This document shows, in pieces, positions 47,122-59,801 of a DNA stretch of 64,000 nucleotides. The stretch's first letter is position 1; each line of letters starts with the position of its first letter. Source of the DNA: Cryptomeria japonica (Eukaryota; Streptophyta; Pinopsida; Cupressales; Cupressaceae); NCBI RefSeq assembly GCF_030272615.1, contig NC_081408.1, positions 619,688,476 to 619,752,475 on the forward strand. Reading direction: 5' to 3'. Both the position numbers and the translations under genes were made by a program. The notes beneath the pieces are model-generated. The model ran no database searches. It was not told the origin of the DNA and worked only from the letters and a program-made list of their open reading frames with translations.

Positions 47122-47902
47122 TGTTGTTCTCAAATTCTGATTCCCTTTTTATCCCCTATAAGAAATTAATAACTCTATCTGCAAATAGAGAGATCAAGGA
47201 AAAAGAACCTCAGAGAAACATATGACAAGGTTTTAAGAACCTTCTACACTTTGAACTTATCCAAAGTTCAGGTTGGTATACCTCTTGTGAATGAATTCAC
47301 ACTTTTAAAACAAATACACTGTAAACCAGTCCAAAACCAATGAATCTTGTTGCCTTAACACAAACTGAAATAATGAAATAAAGCTTATGCTCATGTTCAG
47401 TATTGATCTACAAGAAATGTAGAAATATAGCTACAACTGATACCAGTGCCTTGTCTAGGTTACAGAGTCACCTAAGTCAAACAAGGATTTCACAATTAAA
47501 CATCTCCATACATCTAATCACCTCGACTTCTATCAAACCCATACATGTCTAACATATATAAGAGTTTTTCCTTATTGGACTAGACAATGTTCATCAAATT
47601 CAAAGTCTCCAACAAAGTAACCTACTAACAAAGATATTTCCTACGTATTTAATTTCCCTGCTTAAGAGAAAAGCTAAGAAACACATCTATTAAAGACTGC
47701 ATTACAATCCATGTTCAAATGAATAACCCTAGATTACCCAAATTGAAACCAGTAAATTATTGAAAGAAAACTAGAAGATAACACAAATTCTAAGCTCAAA
47801 ATTTCATGGTTTGTATATTGATAATAAATTTTGAAAGATTACAAAACTCAGAATATTCTCTGTAAAACTAGAAAATCCCAGATATATTTCTGCAAAGTTT
47901 CT
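47122..47902. other. E4 left terminal region, non-coding
   Basis: AT-rich, no domain. It is duplicated at 40051-40829 with a few percent change. This would be the 3' LTR position if E4 is an LTR element. Confidence 0.5.
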
Positions 47903-50900
47903 TTACAAATTCTTGTGATCATTTCTTACTAGTCCTGGTATCCATTTATAATAGCATGGATGCATACAAGCTTTGGACCTTTTCAAAAGTTTTGTTACAA
48001 CAAACTTCTTGTTTGAACAAGAAGTATCAAATCTTGTCCACTTTCTAATAGTCCCTTTCCCGTGGTTGTCATTCTGCGGCTTCTTCTTGAACCTCCACAT
48101 CCAGCATAGTATATTTTCTTTTCCACTCCTGGTACACATCATCAGTAGGCCATGAGTGATTAAAAACTTTCCCTTTTGTCTTGGCTAATCTCTTCCAAGA
48201 GTTCCTCATTTTATTTACCTCTATATTTAGGAAACCATAGTGTGATTTAATCTTTTCTATCTCCTCAATTGTTCTGACAAATAGGGAGGTATCATCTGTG
48301 CTAATGATTCCCTTTATTCTTAATGATAGGATGGCTTCTAATTAATTAAGCCATACTTGTTTGTTGTTCAATTGAGCTGGACTGGAAAAACCTTCAGGAA
48401 ATAATTCAAACACTTGCTCAATGTACTCTTTCTTGTACAAGTTGATCTTCCTTTCTACATTATTCACTCCTTCTGCTAACTTTGTCGGGTCCTTTGTCAC
48501 GTCACAAGTAGATTTGATAATGGGGTCAACCCCTGCCTCATCATAAGATACACATGAGCTCTAGGTCCTCCTCCCTAGGCTTCCACTTGTCCAAAATAGG
48601 CATTAGAACAACCTTGTCTCCATTTAGCTTATTCCACATATCCAAAACTTTACTCATATTATTATACACCAATTATGATCCTGTAGTGTCAGCAAAACTC
48701 AAAATTGTGGCCTCACTCTCTCTTCATATTTATTTGCAAATAGGGTTAAGGTTTGTTTTAGCTTCTCCAACACTTGAGGAGTGATCTCAACTGATTGGGA
48801 ACTAGAAGGTGCAGGAGAAGGTGGAAATTCAATGATAGGGCTAGTAGAGGGAGGCTGTGCAGGAGAAGAAGCAATCATCAATGTTGAGGACTCACCTCGA
48901 TGGTATTGACCTGCCAATTGGCTTCTCAAATTAGCTATAATAGTGTCTCACCTCGTTACCTCTCCTTTGGCATCATTGTAAGTTTTCAAGACAGTCTCTA
49001 ATTTAGTTTGGAGAACTACCTTTTCCATTGCTTCTTTCTCTGCCACTGCAACACTGAACTTTGCAGTCTTTAAGACTGTGCTTGCAGCCTCCACCACTCC
49101 AATATTTTGCACTCTCTTCACTATCATAACTCCAAGGTAGCTTGACTCTGGGGTATCCTTTTTCTTTTTATTTTCATCTCTTTTCAGAGACCACATGGCC
49201 AAAGCAGCATTATCCTTGCTAAAGGTTACTCCTTCCATAGGCTTGGTTTCTGTCCTGACTGCCTTTAGAACCAAGGCATCTGCTATATCCCATTCAGGGA
49301 GGATGAGTACACCAACATTTTCTACCATCTCCCTTCCTTGCTCAGGAGTGATGGTCTTAAACTCAGTGACCATTTCTTGCCTTATTTACTCCTCCACCAC
49401 AGATGCATCCTTGTGGGGCTGCTCACCTTTCCTCTTCTCACATCTGGCATTAAACCTATCAATATTCTGCTTCCACACAAACTACATGAAAGCTCTTGAG
49501 GTGACAAAATTGCTATCAGCTAAGAATTCCTCACTGACCAATTTAATGGCAAGATCCACTTCCTGGCCTTTGAACTCATTGGTGGTTATGTTCATCTCGA
49601 CATCTTTTGGCTCGTGAGGCATTCCATCCTCTATTTCATCATAAGTATAGGCTATCTCTCCAAGTCTCCTTAACTATAATAATTGCTCAGTTGCTACCTA
49701 TTCATCTCCTATATGAATAGGGGATTGTGATGGGGAATACAAGGGCTCATTAGATTGTACTTCATTTCCCACCCTTTGCTTCTTTGGGGAGTCTTGAATT
49801 TCAATGACATCTTGTATTTTTCTCTTCCCTCTTGAAGTAGAAGGCTCCTCTGTTGTTGGCACTAGCATGTTGTACTTGGATTTTTTATGTAAAACATAAT
49901 AACCTAGAGAGATTGCTTTAGCAGATGTAGACCTAGATAAAACTAGTCTTGCCTTTTCATGGTTATTTTTAATCACTGCTTCCCTCTTCTCTTTCAATGT
50001 TTTCATTACATCTTCAAAACAAAGAATTAAGAGTTTTGAGTTTTCCTCAAAAGGGTGAAAACTGGACAAAGGGTCATAGCTGGTGTCAAATTGATGCACA
50101 AAAACTAGAGCTTTCTTATAGGCTACCCATTTCTCTTTCCTCAAATCCTGCTCATCCAAATCAAACTCATTTCTGATAAGGTCTTCAAGGAATTGGAGCT
50201 GGTGAGGTCTACCTTTGCATACTGCCCTCTTCCTGAACATATTATTAAAGAAATCGTCGGGGTCAAAAAATCGTGACACTACAGTGGACAAATGGTAGGG
50301 TTGAAAGAAATCCTCAAATCACTTCCATCCTCCTTTGATAATCACAAACTGGTGTGCTATTGTTACTGTAGGGAAAATGTTCCCTTTTCCTCTATTAGAT
50401 AGCTCTGCCTCTTGCACACTCCCAATCTGCCTAAGGATTTCTGCAATTCCTACTTTTAGTGGGATCTGATATGGCAACAAAAATGGTGTGCCTTTGAAAT
50501 CATACACTCTAAAAACTATGGAAACAGGGTACAAGTACATGTCACCCCAATTCTAAATAATTTTGATTCCTTTAGCAAACTCCTTTGGCCTAAGGAACTC
50601 CAAAAGAGATTTGGGGACCGTTGGATTCTCTGAACATAAGAGAATTATGATCTTGGATGCAAATCACTTATCAAACTTCAAGTAGCTAGCATCTTCTCTA
50701 TCCCATGACAACATTGTGCTCCATAGCTTAACTGGCATTTTCTCCCCATCCTTTTCTTTCACTAGATCCATTCCATTGGCAAAGTAGTCACCACCCTTGA
50801 ATAGAAACAGATGCATGAGAAGGGAGTACCATCCAAAAGGCCTATGCACCTTACCATTTTTAATCCCTATCAAGCCTTCATGGATTGCATCAGTAATATA

Positions 50901-51644
50901 GGGGGCATAGTCAAATGTAACAGCCAAAGAAGGATTTAAAATTTGAGCAATCATTAACATGTAATGTGTTGGCATGTTTACTTCAACATTATCTCCAAAA
51001 ATCTGGCAGAGTGACCAATACAATCCTTTAGCTCTAAGAGTGAACAAATTTAAAGAGAAAGGCTCCATGGTGTTAGGTCCTACAACAGTCAACCCACCTA
51101 TTTTAATAAACAATTCTTTAAGAGGCCCATTTCTAAGGTGATTCCTCTATGCATTGTAGACCTGAGCCAATGATTTAAAATTAATGGGCTCCAAATAATT
51201 GGACACCTCACTGAGCCCAAATACATTTTTGAACTCATCATCATTTATTTCAATGAGGGTTTTTCCATTTATATCCCTAACACATTTATGAATAGGGTCA
51301 TAGTTGTGTGCAATCTGAGTTAGGAGATCCACATCCATGAACACTCCAGGGACCACCAACTTACCTACATCCAACTCCTAGATACTGTTCATTGGGGCTG
51401 GGGAATGTCTGATATCGAATCAAACCTTGAATAGACCCAAACCAGACAAACCTATTTGTGGATCTCTAAGCCAATTAACCTTGTCATACAATCTTTCTCC
51501 TATTTTCAAGCGAGGGGCCTTGGGCACTAATTCCTTAACCTTAGCTGCTACGCTTGTGGACATAGACAACTGCTCCAGGAAATCATCACAAATTGCTCTT
51601 TCCTGGTAATTAACTTTCCCTGTGAAGTCCCTTATGGGTGCCAT
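47903..51644 (-). pseudogene. E4 long ORF, unknown protein
   Basis: The start is taken at MAPIRDFTGKVNYQERA (51644), although the frame opens at 51668. A single phase runs to about 48700 with roughly ten stops. Visible parts: an N-terminal segment (KELVPKAPRLKIGERLYDKV), VGKLVVPGVFMDVDLLTQIA, a hydrophobic core (LYWSLCQIFGDNVEVNMPTH, RPFGWYSLLMHLFLFKGGDY), DDFFNNMFRKRAVCKGRP, a basic nuclear-signal-like GKRKIQDVIEIQDSPKKQRV, a helical region and a Pro/Ser linker. The C-terminal part (48142-47903) is in another phase. I do not recognise the family. It has no RT, integrase or protease. It may play a gag-like role, but that is inference. Confidence 0.65.
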
Positions 51645-51959
51645 CTGAATGATATGCAAGTAATTCAATTGCTAATCATAGCAATTATTTAACAGAACAA
51701 AACCACAATTCAATCAAAACTCTCAATTAACTAGTAAACAAGATACAAGAATACCTATTCTCGGCCTGAAAAACTCTGCTCTGCACCAGCTTTTTCGTAA
51801 CAACTCTTTGAAATGATGCCTACATTCAATTGATGTGAGCATATATATGACAATTCAGCTCTTAACTATGACATTGATACCACATGCTTCAACCATCACC
51901 TCAAAATTGAATTCACGAATGAATTCAAAATTTTTTCTCCAACGGATCATAACATGTCT

Positions 51960-53040
51960 GTGTTTCCATCACTTTCTTGTTTCGCCATTTCACGAAGCCT
52001 AAAATCCATGCTTCTTCCTCAAGAAAAAACATGCCAACCATTAGATCTAGTGAAACTTGCACGGTTTTTACTTTACTAACTATTCTTCCTTTGGCGATAG
52101 GCTCAGATCTCTTTCATCATTTCACAAAAGCTAAACATCGTGCAGATTCACTCAGTGAAACCGCACAGGCTGTCCAATCAAAAGGAACTTGATCGGCCTT
52201 TATTCTATCCTATGACTGGTGGTTAACCCCACTAACCGTGCTATAAGCGTTTAATGCTAATGGTCTTTGCTGCTTTGCAAATGGTAATTACCTTGCATCT
52301 TCGGGCTACAAAATGGCACCCACCATAGGATCCTCCTTGAGTTACCTGCCCTTTAACTAACTTAACCAGTAGAATTGGGCCCTTTGACTTAGCACCATCC
52401 ACCCTGGTAACGGGCTGGCAAAAGAAACCAACGTGTCACTCACTTACTCGTCGAACAACTTCCACGGGATCCACTTTAGATCCACCACATGCATCTGACA
52501 ACTTGTCTTTTCACCCATGGTCTAATCTACCTATTTTGCCATGACACCAACCAAGTGGCTGCCATGTCACTTCGCCACTTCATGAAGATAAAATCTCAGG
52601 CACCTTCAGGCGGCGAAATGGCGTGCACCATCTAATCAAAAGGAACTTGATCGGCCTTTAAATTTAGTCTTTGCCACCTCATGGAGCAACTTTCCCTTTC
52701 GCCATTTTGTGAAGCATAAAACCCATACATCTTTGGCTTGCGAAATAGCGCGAGCCGTCCGTTCAAAAGGACATTGATCGGTATTTACCATAGCCTTTGC
52801 TAGATGGAGAAGCCAATTTCCTTTTCACTATTTCGTGAAGGTTCAATCTTGGTCACTTTTATCTTGTGGAACAATGCGGGTGGTCCGATCAAATGGAAAT
52901 TGATCGATCTTTACTTTAGTGAAAAGTCAGATGTCGGACCCAGTTTTGCCTTTCGCCATTTCACGAATGGTAACTCATGGGCATCTTAGAGCTGCGAAAT
53001 CATGCATGCCTTTAGATTAAAAGGAACCTGCTCACTTGTT
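51960..53040. repeat. Degenerate tandem array in E4 right end
   Basis: Variants of CAATCAAAAGGAACTTGATC and of TTTCGCCATTTCACGAAG recur at irregular intervals of about 120-190 bp (for example 52178, 52636, 52760, 52887 and 51983, 52707, 52957). No coding domain is visible. Confidence 0.6.
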
Positions 53041-53357
53041 AGGAAACCCGATCAAACACTAAGAACCTTAGGAAAAGCTTAGAAAAAACATGTGCTGCTA
53101 GACCCACCTAGAAAGAAAAAGGAAGGGAGGGGACACTTCTCATGGCAAACAGACCCTTCTTTAAGTGAATAAAGTAATGCAGAATTAGAAATAAAGGGTT
53201 TTTTCTCAGACACTGAAGCGATTAAAACTTAAACCCTAAACCCTCTTTGGACCTAAAGCATCTAGAGGTAACAAGGCCATACCAGACTGAAAATTTTCAT
53301 AGACTTAGCCAATTATGGGACAAGAACACCCATTTTTAAAACAATGATAACACTTTC

Positions 53358-53424
53358 ATCCACCGGTTAGACACTAATTCACTCCCCCATCTCAGTGTCT
53401 TTGGGACTAACCAAGTATCTAACA
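53358..53424 (+). repeat. E3 3' LTR, terminal 67 bp
   Basis: ATCCACCGGTTAGACACTAA...TATCTAACA matches the end of the 5' LTR (22858-22924). It is followed by TSD CCCAA at 53425-53429 and the gypsy gag text. Confidence 0.9.
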
Positions 53425-53429
53425 CCCAA

Positions 53430-54805
53430 TACCAACACTAATCATTTTGTCAGCAACAAATTCCTGACTATTAGAATATAATGAATTATCAAAACCTAAT
53501 GCATCAACAAGGCTATTCACATTCTCAACAAATTTCATATCAGGTACCACAATATCAATCAACTACACCATCTCCTGATTCTTTCTCAGTCATATTGAGT
53601 GGGAAGAAATGAAAGCCACTCTTAAAAAATTACAAGAGAGTAGCTCTTAACGGGTCTTCAAATTTGAAGAACTATGTCCTTACCCATTTGACAAGTCCAT
53701 CACAACTACACCTTTCCCAAAACACTTTAAAATGGAAAAATTTGAAAAATATAAAAGGAAAGGGGATCTGTGTCATCATGTTAAATAGTTTTTCGTGGCT
53801 TTTTAGGAGGTATCGTAGTGTGATAATTATCTCCTACGATTGTTCCCCATGAGTCTCAGTGGTTCTGTGTTGGAATGGCTCTCCAAATTTTTATTCGGTG
53901 TCATCACAACCTTTGCCAACTTATCTAAGAATTTGGTAGCCCAATATCATTATACAAAATAACATCTCTATGCTTGACCTATGGCAGGATAAGAAGAAAG
54001 GTGGTGAAAGCTTGCTTGATTATGTCCAAAATGGAGAGACCTTGCCGGTCATCTCCCATGTATCATGCCAGATACTCAATTTGTCCCTATTTTCATCAGG
54101 AATATCCACCCAAAGCTTGCATATCATATTCGCCTGAATTGCATTAAGTGCATTTAAGGATATTCATGTCCAAAGGACCATCTATTGAGCAAGCTCTAAT
54201 TGATGAGGGAATTATCAAGCTCTATAAAGAGTATCCAAAAAGCATGGTAATCATAGAAAATAGTATTGGAAAAAGAACAAAAATGTTGTTAGAGATGGGG
54301 TCACTGATTCCAAGACAATTCAAATGATTATGGTTTCAAAGCTACCACCCTCGCCAATGTACAATAAGTCATTGCCGCAGGCATACATCAATCCTCCACC
54401 AGTGTAAACACCAAATGCATGGGATAATAGGACTAATATGATCATGGTATCTTAGGCACTACCACGACAAACAAGTGGCAGTGGTCCTCGATGCCAATCC
54501 ACAACCATGGCTGAACCGTTAGACGCCATCTTTAAATGCATGGAGCAACATAATATGATTGTATATCCTCTGATGTAATTGTTTGAAGAACACAATCCTA
54601 AACCTGATTGGTACAAGGAAAATGAGTATTAGGCTTACCATCGTATCGAGCATCACAATACAAACAAATGCATGAAATTAAAACAATTGGTTCAGGACCT
54701 CATTGACTAGGGCAAAATTATCGTTGACTCTACCATGGTAAAGTCACCCAATACCAATCTAGGCATGTACAAAGATGCTCTTCCTAAGCATCGGGGGGAA
54801 GAAAG
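53430..54805 (+). pseudogene. Ty3/gypsy gag remnant, segment C (retrotransposon gag domain)
   Basis: After a Gln/Tyr-rich continuation, a typical plant gypsy gag core is readable through stops and shifts: PFPKHFKMEKFEKYKRKGD, LSGSVLEWLSKF, TTFANLSKNLVAQYHY, WRDLAGHLPCIMPDTQFVPI and FIRNIHPKLAYHIRLN, followed by a linker to KDALPKHRGEE near 54800. It is the capsid part of a long-dead element, cut at 54806 by E7. No pol is in the window. Confidence 0.8.
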
Positions 54806-55898
54806 TGTTGGCAATATGTTATATTTGGTTAAGTTTTTCCATTGATGTCAACACTATATCCTAGTTGGAGACTATCCCAGTTGGATCTATCCTACTTAGT
54901 CTTGGTGATCTTTTTGGTTTTGGTTGTGATTCTGATCCCGTATGATTAGACCTCTGGAATTAGTTTTTGATGCTTATTCTAATGATTGCATGGTTGATAT
55001 ATTCTAGTGGTTTCAAAATTTGGTTATCACTTTTGGTATCTGCCTTTACCGGCTTGTTCTTGGTTTTCTCGGCTAGCTTTTGGCTTTACCGTCTTCTGGC
55101 GTTCCTGATTAGCTTTACCAATATGCCGTTTTGGTGACTTGGTCAATGGATTTTGGGTCCAGCTTATGGAATCAGTTTCTATCATGTTGTTGGTAATTCT
55201 TGATCTTATCCTGAGCATTTTGTGACTTTGTATTGGATGGCATGCTGTTATGGTGGTCCTATTTGGATCTAGTTAAACTTTCACTGAGGGTTTCTACTAG
55301 CAAGTGAAGTGTGTTGGATTTTGGTCTTAGGAAAATCCCAAAAAGATATAATTGTTTGGTTACTTGATTTAGGTCCATTCTATGTAATGAAAATTATAAT
55401 ATTGGTCTAGTAATATCATGTGATGTAATTTTTGTAATTATGGGTTTATGGGTTTAGGGTTTAGCTGACCTTGTCAATAAGGTTGATGATCTGTATCTAT
55501 AGGTGACTTGTTCATGTAATTTGTATGCAATGGTTATGGTTGGTTAAGTCTGCATTATTAGAGAAAGGATTATGTGTGAATAAATTCATATCATTTAGGA
55601 GAAGAAGTTTGGAAAGGTTTTGCAGAGTACACATTAGTGCTTAATTGGAACTGTATCAAGCATTGGTAGATGCTACTTTCATAGTTCATTTCTTTTTGGA
55701 TTGTAGTCCAATGTTTATGTAAGTCAGTGAGACTTCCCTTTGTGATGAGCAGTGCGCTCTAGGTTGTTGGCCTTTCTACATGTGCATACCCCATTGTAAT
55801 TATTCATAATACTACTGCATAGTATTCATCTAATTGTGGGTAGGATTTCCCACTATGGTTTTTCTCTTTTTGGGTTTTCGACATCAAATTATTGGTGT
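54806..55898 (+). mobile_element. E7: partial plus-strand LTR, interrupted by E8
   Basis: It starts TGTTGGCAATATG after GAAAG (candidate TSD). It contains the R-region block also found in E3 (GTGAGACTTCCCTTTGTGATGAGCAG, GGCCTTTCTACATGTGCA, 55727-55790) and GTGGGTAGGATTTCCCAC. It is cut at 55899 by E8, before its U5 end. The remainder is outside the window. Confidence 0.75.
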
Positions 55899-57649
55899 TG
55901 TAAACCACCATATATCACTGAGAGAGGGGTGTGAATTAGTGATTTCAATAAAACTTAGGTTGTGTGTGTGTGTGTGACTGGTAACAATGAGAACACTAAC
56001 AATCAATCATACACAAATGACACACCACATAACACTGGTTATACGAAGAAAACCCAATTTGGGAAAAACCTTGGTGAGAAAAGTTGTTTGAGTCTACTAC
56101 TCCAATCCAGCCTCATAGTGAAACAACAATATTACAAAGATTTAGGGCACCAACCCAAGCAGCACCAACCCCTACTAATTTAGGGAACCAACCCAAGGAG
56201 CACTAATCCCTAATTGTTTATGGGCATCAACCCAAAGGAGTACCAAATCAGTGATATACAATGAAATACAAACTTATTACAATGAAATCACCTTGTTACA
56301 AAAGAGTTTTTTATTACGTATTCAACTTCTCTCTGTTGGTTACAACTCTTTTCCATTTCACCGGTTCTTTCAATACCGGTTATCAATTTACTGTCTTTGA
56401 TCCTTTACTTGCCAGCCTTTGCCTTTCTTAACTTCTCTTGATCCTCAATATGCACTCTTTCAATCTATGATGCCTTCCTATCGGATTAATCACTACCGGT
56501 ACCCTTCACTATTAACTCTATAATAGTTCATCAGTCACTCTACCTCTTACAGGTTTAGTCTATTTTGCCAGTTAACCCTCTCCTGCCAGTTCTGATTCAA
56601 ATTCTCAGTTACTTTACTGAAACTTAATTTGATCAACTATTTGTTTTCTCAAGCACCTTCTTTTCTGGCAACTAGCATCACATATCATCTCTTCAATTTG
56701 CATATTTATACATAAGCTTTCCCACTAGAATGAGGTTCAAACTTTATGCGGTTAGGGTTTCTTCTACCTACCATGAACCATATTAGATCACATCGGATCT
56801 CCTCTCTATGATTGACAACCTACAACAAATCAAGCTTCATCTCTATTTCCATTCCTTTTAGAACATGCTCACTATATTTAGCAAACATGGCTCTACCTTT
56901 TGTCAATCACCATAAATGATCAGGATGTTTTCTTCACCAAATCTGATATGCCACTCGAAGTCCTCCATCGATCCTTACATCACCATTCTCAATCTTATTC
57001 TTTCATTATGCTTTAAGTTGCAAACCTTTATCATCATTCGGTGATTTATTTAGACTGCATTAAATGTCTTACCAATCACCGACTACTTCGATGATGCATT
57101 GTTCACTTTCCACTTGGATACTAAGTGGCATCTCATTTGGCATCCAACTTAGCTTAGTTCATTGTGTCAGTTTAGACTCAATCACTGACTAAACACATAG
57201 CCAGTACTTTTCCTTATACTACCCATCTTCTTACCCTATTGGTCTTTTGAGATAGACTCTTCTCTGTTCTGTTAGTTGGATCATATTAGCTCAGTCATCA
57301 AACTTTCCTACCCATAACAGGTATCTAGGGTGAGTTACCATGTCCATCTCTTCTACGTTTTGTTTCATACCGGCAGCCGTGTTTACTAGTTAACACTACT
57401 CCTACCTACATATCGATAGTTTGTAGTCTTCAACTGTCTCCAGCTGTCTCCAACTGTTATGCATCAATCTCCTGATGCATCCTGGTTGACTACACATTTC
57501 CTTTCTTACCGGTGATCATGTTCCTTTCTATTTTCCCTTGCTTGCTTACTAGTAGATAATACTTGTGTTTGCATACCAGTAATATACCTTACCTTAATGC
57601 ATACTAGTTGACCATATTGGTTGACATCAATGACAATACGATGCCAACT
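55899..57649 (-). repeat. E8 3' LTR
   Basis: It is about 1.75 kb, matching 63202-64000 (GGTAACAATGAGAACAC, TTAGGGCACCAACCCAAG-like repeats, CACTACCGGTACCCTT). The U5 hairpin ATCACTGA/TTAGTGAT is at 55914-55943. A TG microsatellite lies at about 55961-55976. Confidence 0.88.
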
Positions 57650-57714
57650 ATCTCCCCCTTTGGCATTGATGTCAACACACACTGCATTTTTTCAACTGGC
57701 TCATTCTCCCACTT
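57650..57714 (-). promoter_or_regulatory. E8 polypurine tract with upstream copy
   Basis: The primary tract, sense GCCAAAGGGGGAGA (57651-57663), lies at the LTR boundary; a weaker second tract, sense CAAAGTGGGAGAATG, is at about 57704-57716. Confidence 0.7.
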
Positions 57715-57881
57715 TGACAACAATGACAAAGGACCAGGGAATTTCTTCATCTGGGTCATTTCTACATCTGGTTCATTCTCCCTGGTTAGATTATGTATTC
57801 TCCCCATGAGTTGAGCATATAGTCCAAGAATCTGAAGATATGGCAGTGAACTCCCTGTGAACCATAGACCTTCATTCACAT

Positions 57882-59260
57882 TTAAGTGCATGAAGTTGGT
57901 GACAAAACTCCTAACTTGTGTCTCAAATGCTCAAATGTGCTTACCAGTAAAGGTTTTGTAAATATATCTTCCACTTGTTCACCTTTAGGGACATACTCTA
58001 TCTTAACTTCCTGGTCTGCCACTTTCTCCCTAAGAAAATTATATTTTATGGCAATGTGCTTTGTCCTAGAGTGCATAACCAGATTCTTTGATAAGTTGAT
58101 TGCACTTGAATTATCGCACCAAATAGAAATAGGGTCATATATTTCTTCCTGAATGTCCTTGATGGTCTTCTTCATCCATAACACCTGAGAACAACATATA
58201 GACAACAATATATTCTACCTCGGCAGTAGATAGGGAAACTGAATCTTGCTTCTTGTTGTGCTAAGAGACCAACCGATTACCTAGGAAGAATGCACCACCA
58301 CTTTTACTCTTCTGGTCATCAATGCATCCTGTCTAATCACATCTATGTAGGCTTGTAAGGTGAAATCTCCTTCCTTAAGATACCATAGTCCATAATCAAT
58401 CATTCATTGTATGCACCTAAAGATTCTTTGAATTGCATTTACATGTGACTGTTTGGGTGCAGCTTGAACTCTTTCCACCATGCATACTACCTCCACTATA
58501 TCGGGTCTAGAAGCAGTAAGATATAACAAACTGCCAATCATGGATCTATACAATTTCCGATCAACTACCAGTGACTTGTCAACCTTACTCAACTTGTAAC
58601 TGGTCACCATGGGGGTACTTATTGGTTTGTTGTCTTCCATCTGAAACTTCTTCAATATATCTCTGGTATACTTGGCTTCTGAGATTAATATCCCTTTACC
58701 TTGTTGTGAAATCTACAAACCAAGAAAGTATGACAACTCTCCAAGCATTGAAATCTCAAATTTTGAATGCATCTGATCAACAAGTCTTTACACAAGGTAT
58801 ACTTGTTCCCTTCAAAAATGATGTCATCGACATATACAACCACAATAATCATGTGGTTTCCATCTGCTTTAATGTACAAATTACTATTTGCACTCCCTTT
58901 TCTAAAACCCTTCTCCTATAGATACTTATCTAGCCTTGAGTACCATGCTCTTATAGCCTGCTTCAAACCATATAGTTCTTTCTTCAATGGACACACAAAG
59001 GTTTCATCATCATGTAGCAGAAAACCATCCAATTGATCCATGTATACTTCCTCTTATAAATTTCCATTCAGTAAAGAAAAAATTACATCCATTTGATAGA
59101 TTTTGTATCCCTTGTAAGCTAAAAGGGCTAGAAACATTTTGATGGCCTCAAGTGTAGCAACCGGTGCAAATGTCTCTTCAAAATCTATTCCTTTTACTTG
59201 GGAATACCCTTTGCACACTAACCTTGCTTTGTTCCTAACAATATTACCTTCTTCATTCAT
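57882..59260 (-). pseudogene. E8 reverse transcriptase and RNase H remnant
   Basis: RT begins with [20 protein letters not shown] and [27 protein letters not shown] keeps the YVDD motif. KPISTPMVTSYKL, YRSMIGSLLYLTASRPDI and the RNase H end (WCDNSSAINLSKNLVMHSR, DIFTKPL) follow. At least two frameshifts and several stops. Confidence 0.88.
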
Positions 59261-59801
59261 CTTGTTCTAGTAGACCCACTTTGTGCCAATGACATTCTTA
59301 TCTGCCAGTCTAGGAATTAACTCCTAAGTTTTGTTCATCTCAATTTGGTGTAGTTCTTCTTCCATTGCATCTATCCATTTATGACTTTTTCTAGCCTCAT
59401 TAAATGTTTTAGGTTCCATTTTAGTCATGGGGGACAAATTTACTTGTTCATCATTCTGGGCAAGTCTTCTTCTAGTTTGCACACCATCATTCTTATTACC
59501 TATAATTTATTCTTCTGGGTGATTTTTCTACACAACGATTAGAGGACTTGTTGGATGCTTCTTTTGGTTCACTATCTAACTGAACTTCATCTTCATCATA
59601 AGTGTCAACATATTGGTTTACTTTTGCTTGTCTTCCTTTATGAATATCTTCATCAACTCTAACATGTATACTCTAAATGACTCTTCTTAGACTTTTATTG
59701 TAACATTTGTAGGCTTTTCTATGAGTTGAGTAACCCAAGAAGATACATTCATCACTCCTAGAATCAAAGCTACCTAATCCATCCACATCTCTCTTCATGA
59801 A

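Larger units (their letters stand above)
47122..53352 (-). mobile_element. E4: TG..CA element with unknown long ORF and no visible LTR pair
   Basis: TSD CTTTC (47117-47121, 53353-53357), termini TGTTGTTCTC and GATAACA, 6.2 kb. A minus-strand reading frame occupies 51644 to about 47900. The first 780 bp and last 1.7 kb do not resemble each other by eye, and no TGGTATCAGAGC or purine tract next to an LTR is seen. Either the LTRs have diverged beyond recognition or the element has an unusual structure. Confidence 0.65.
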
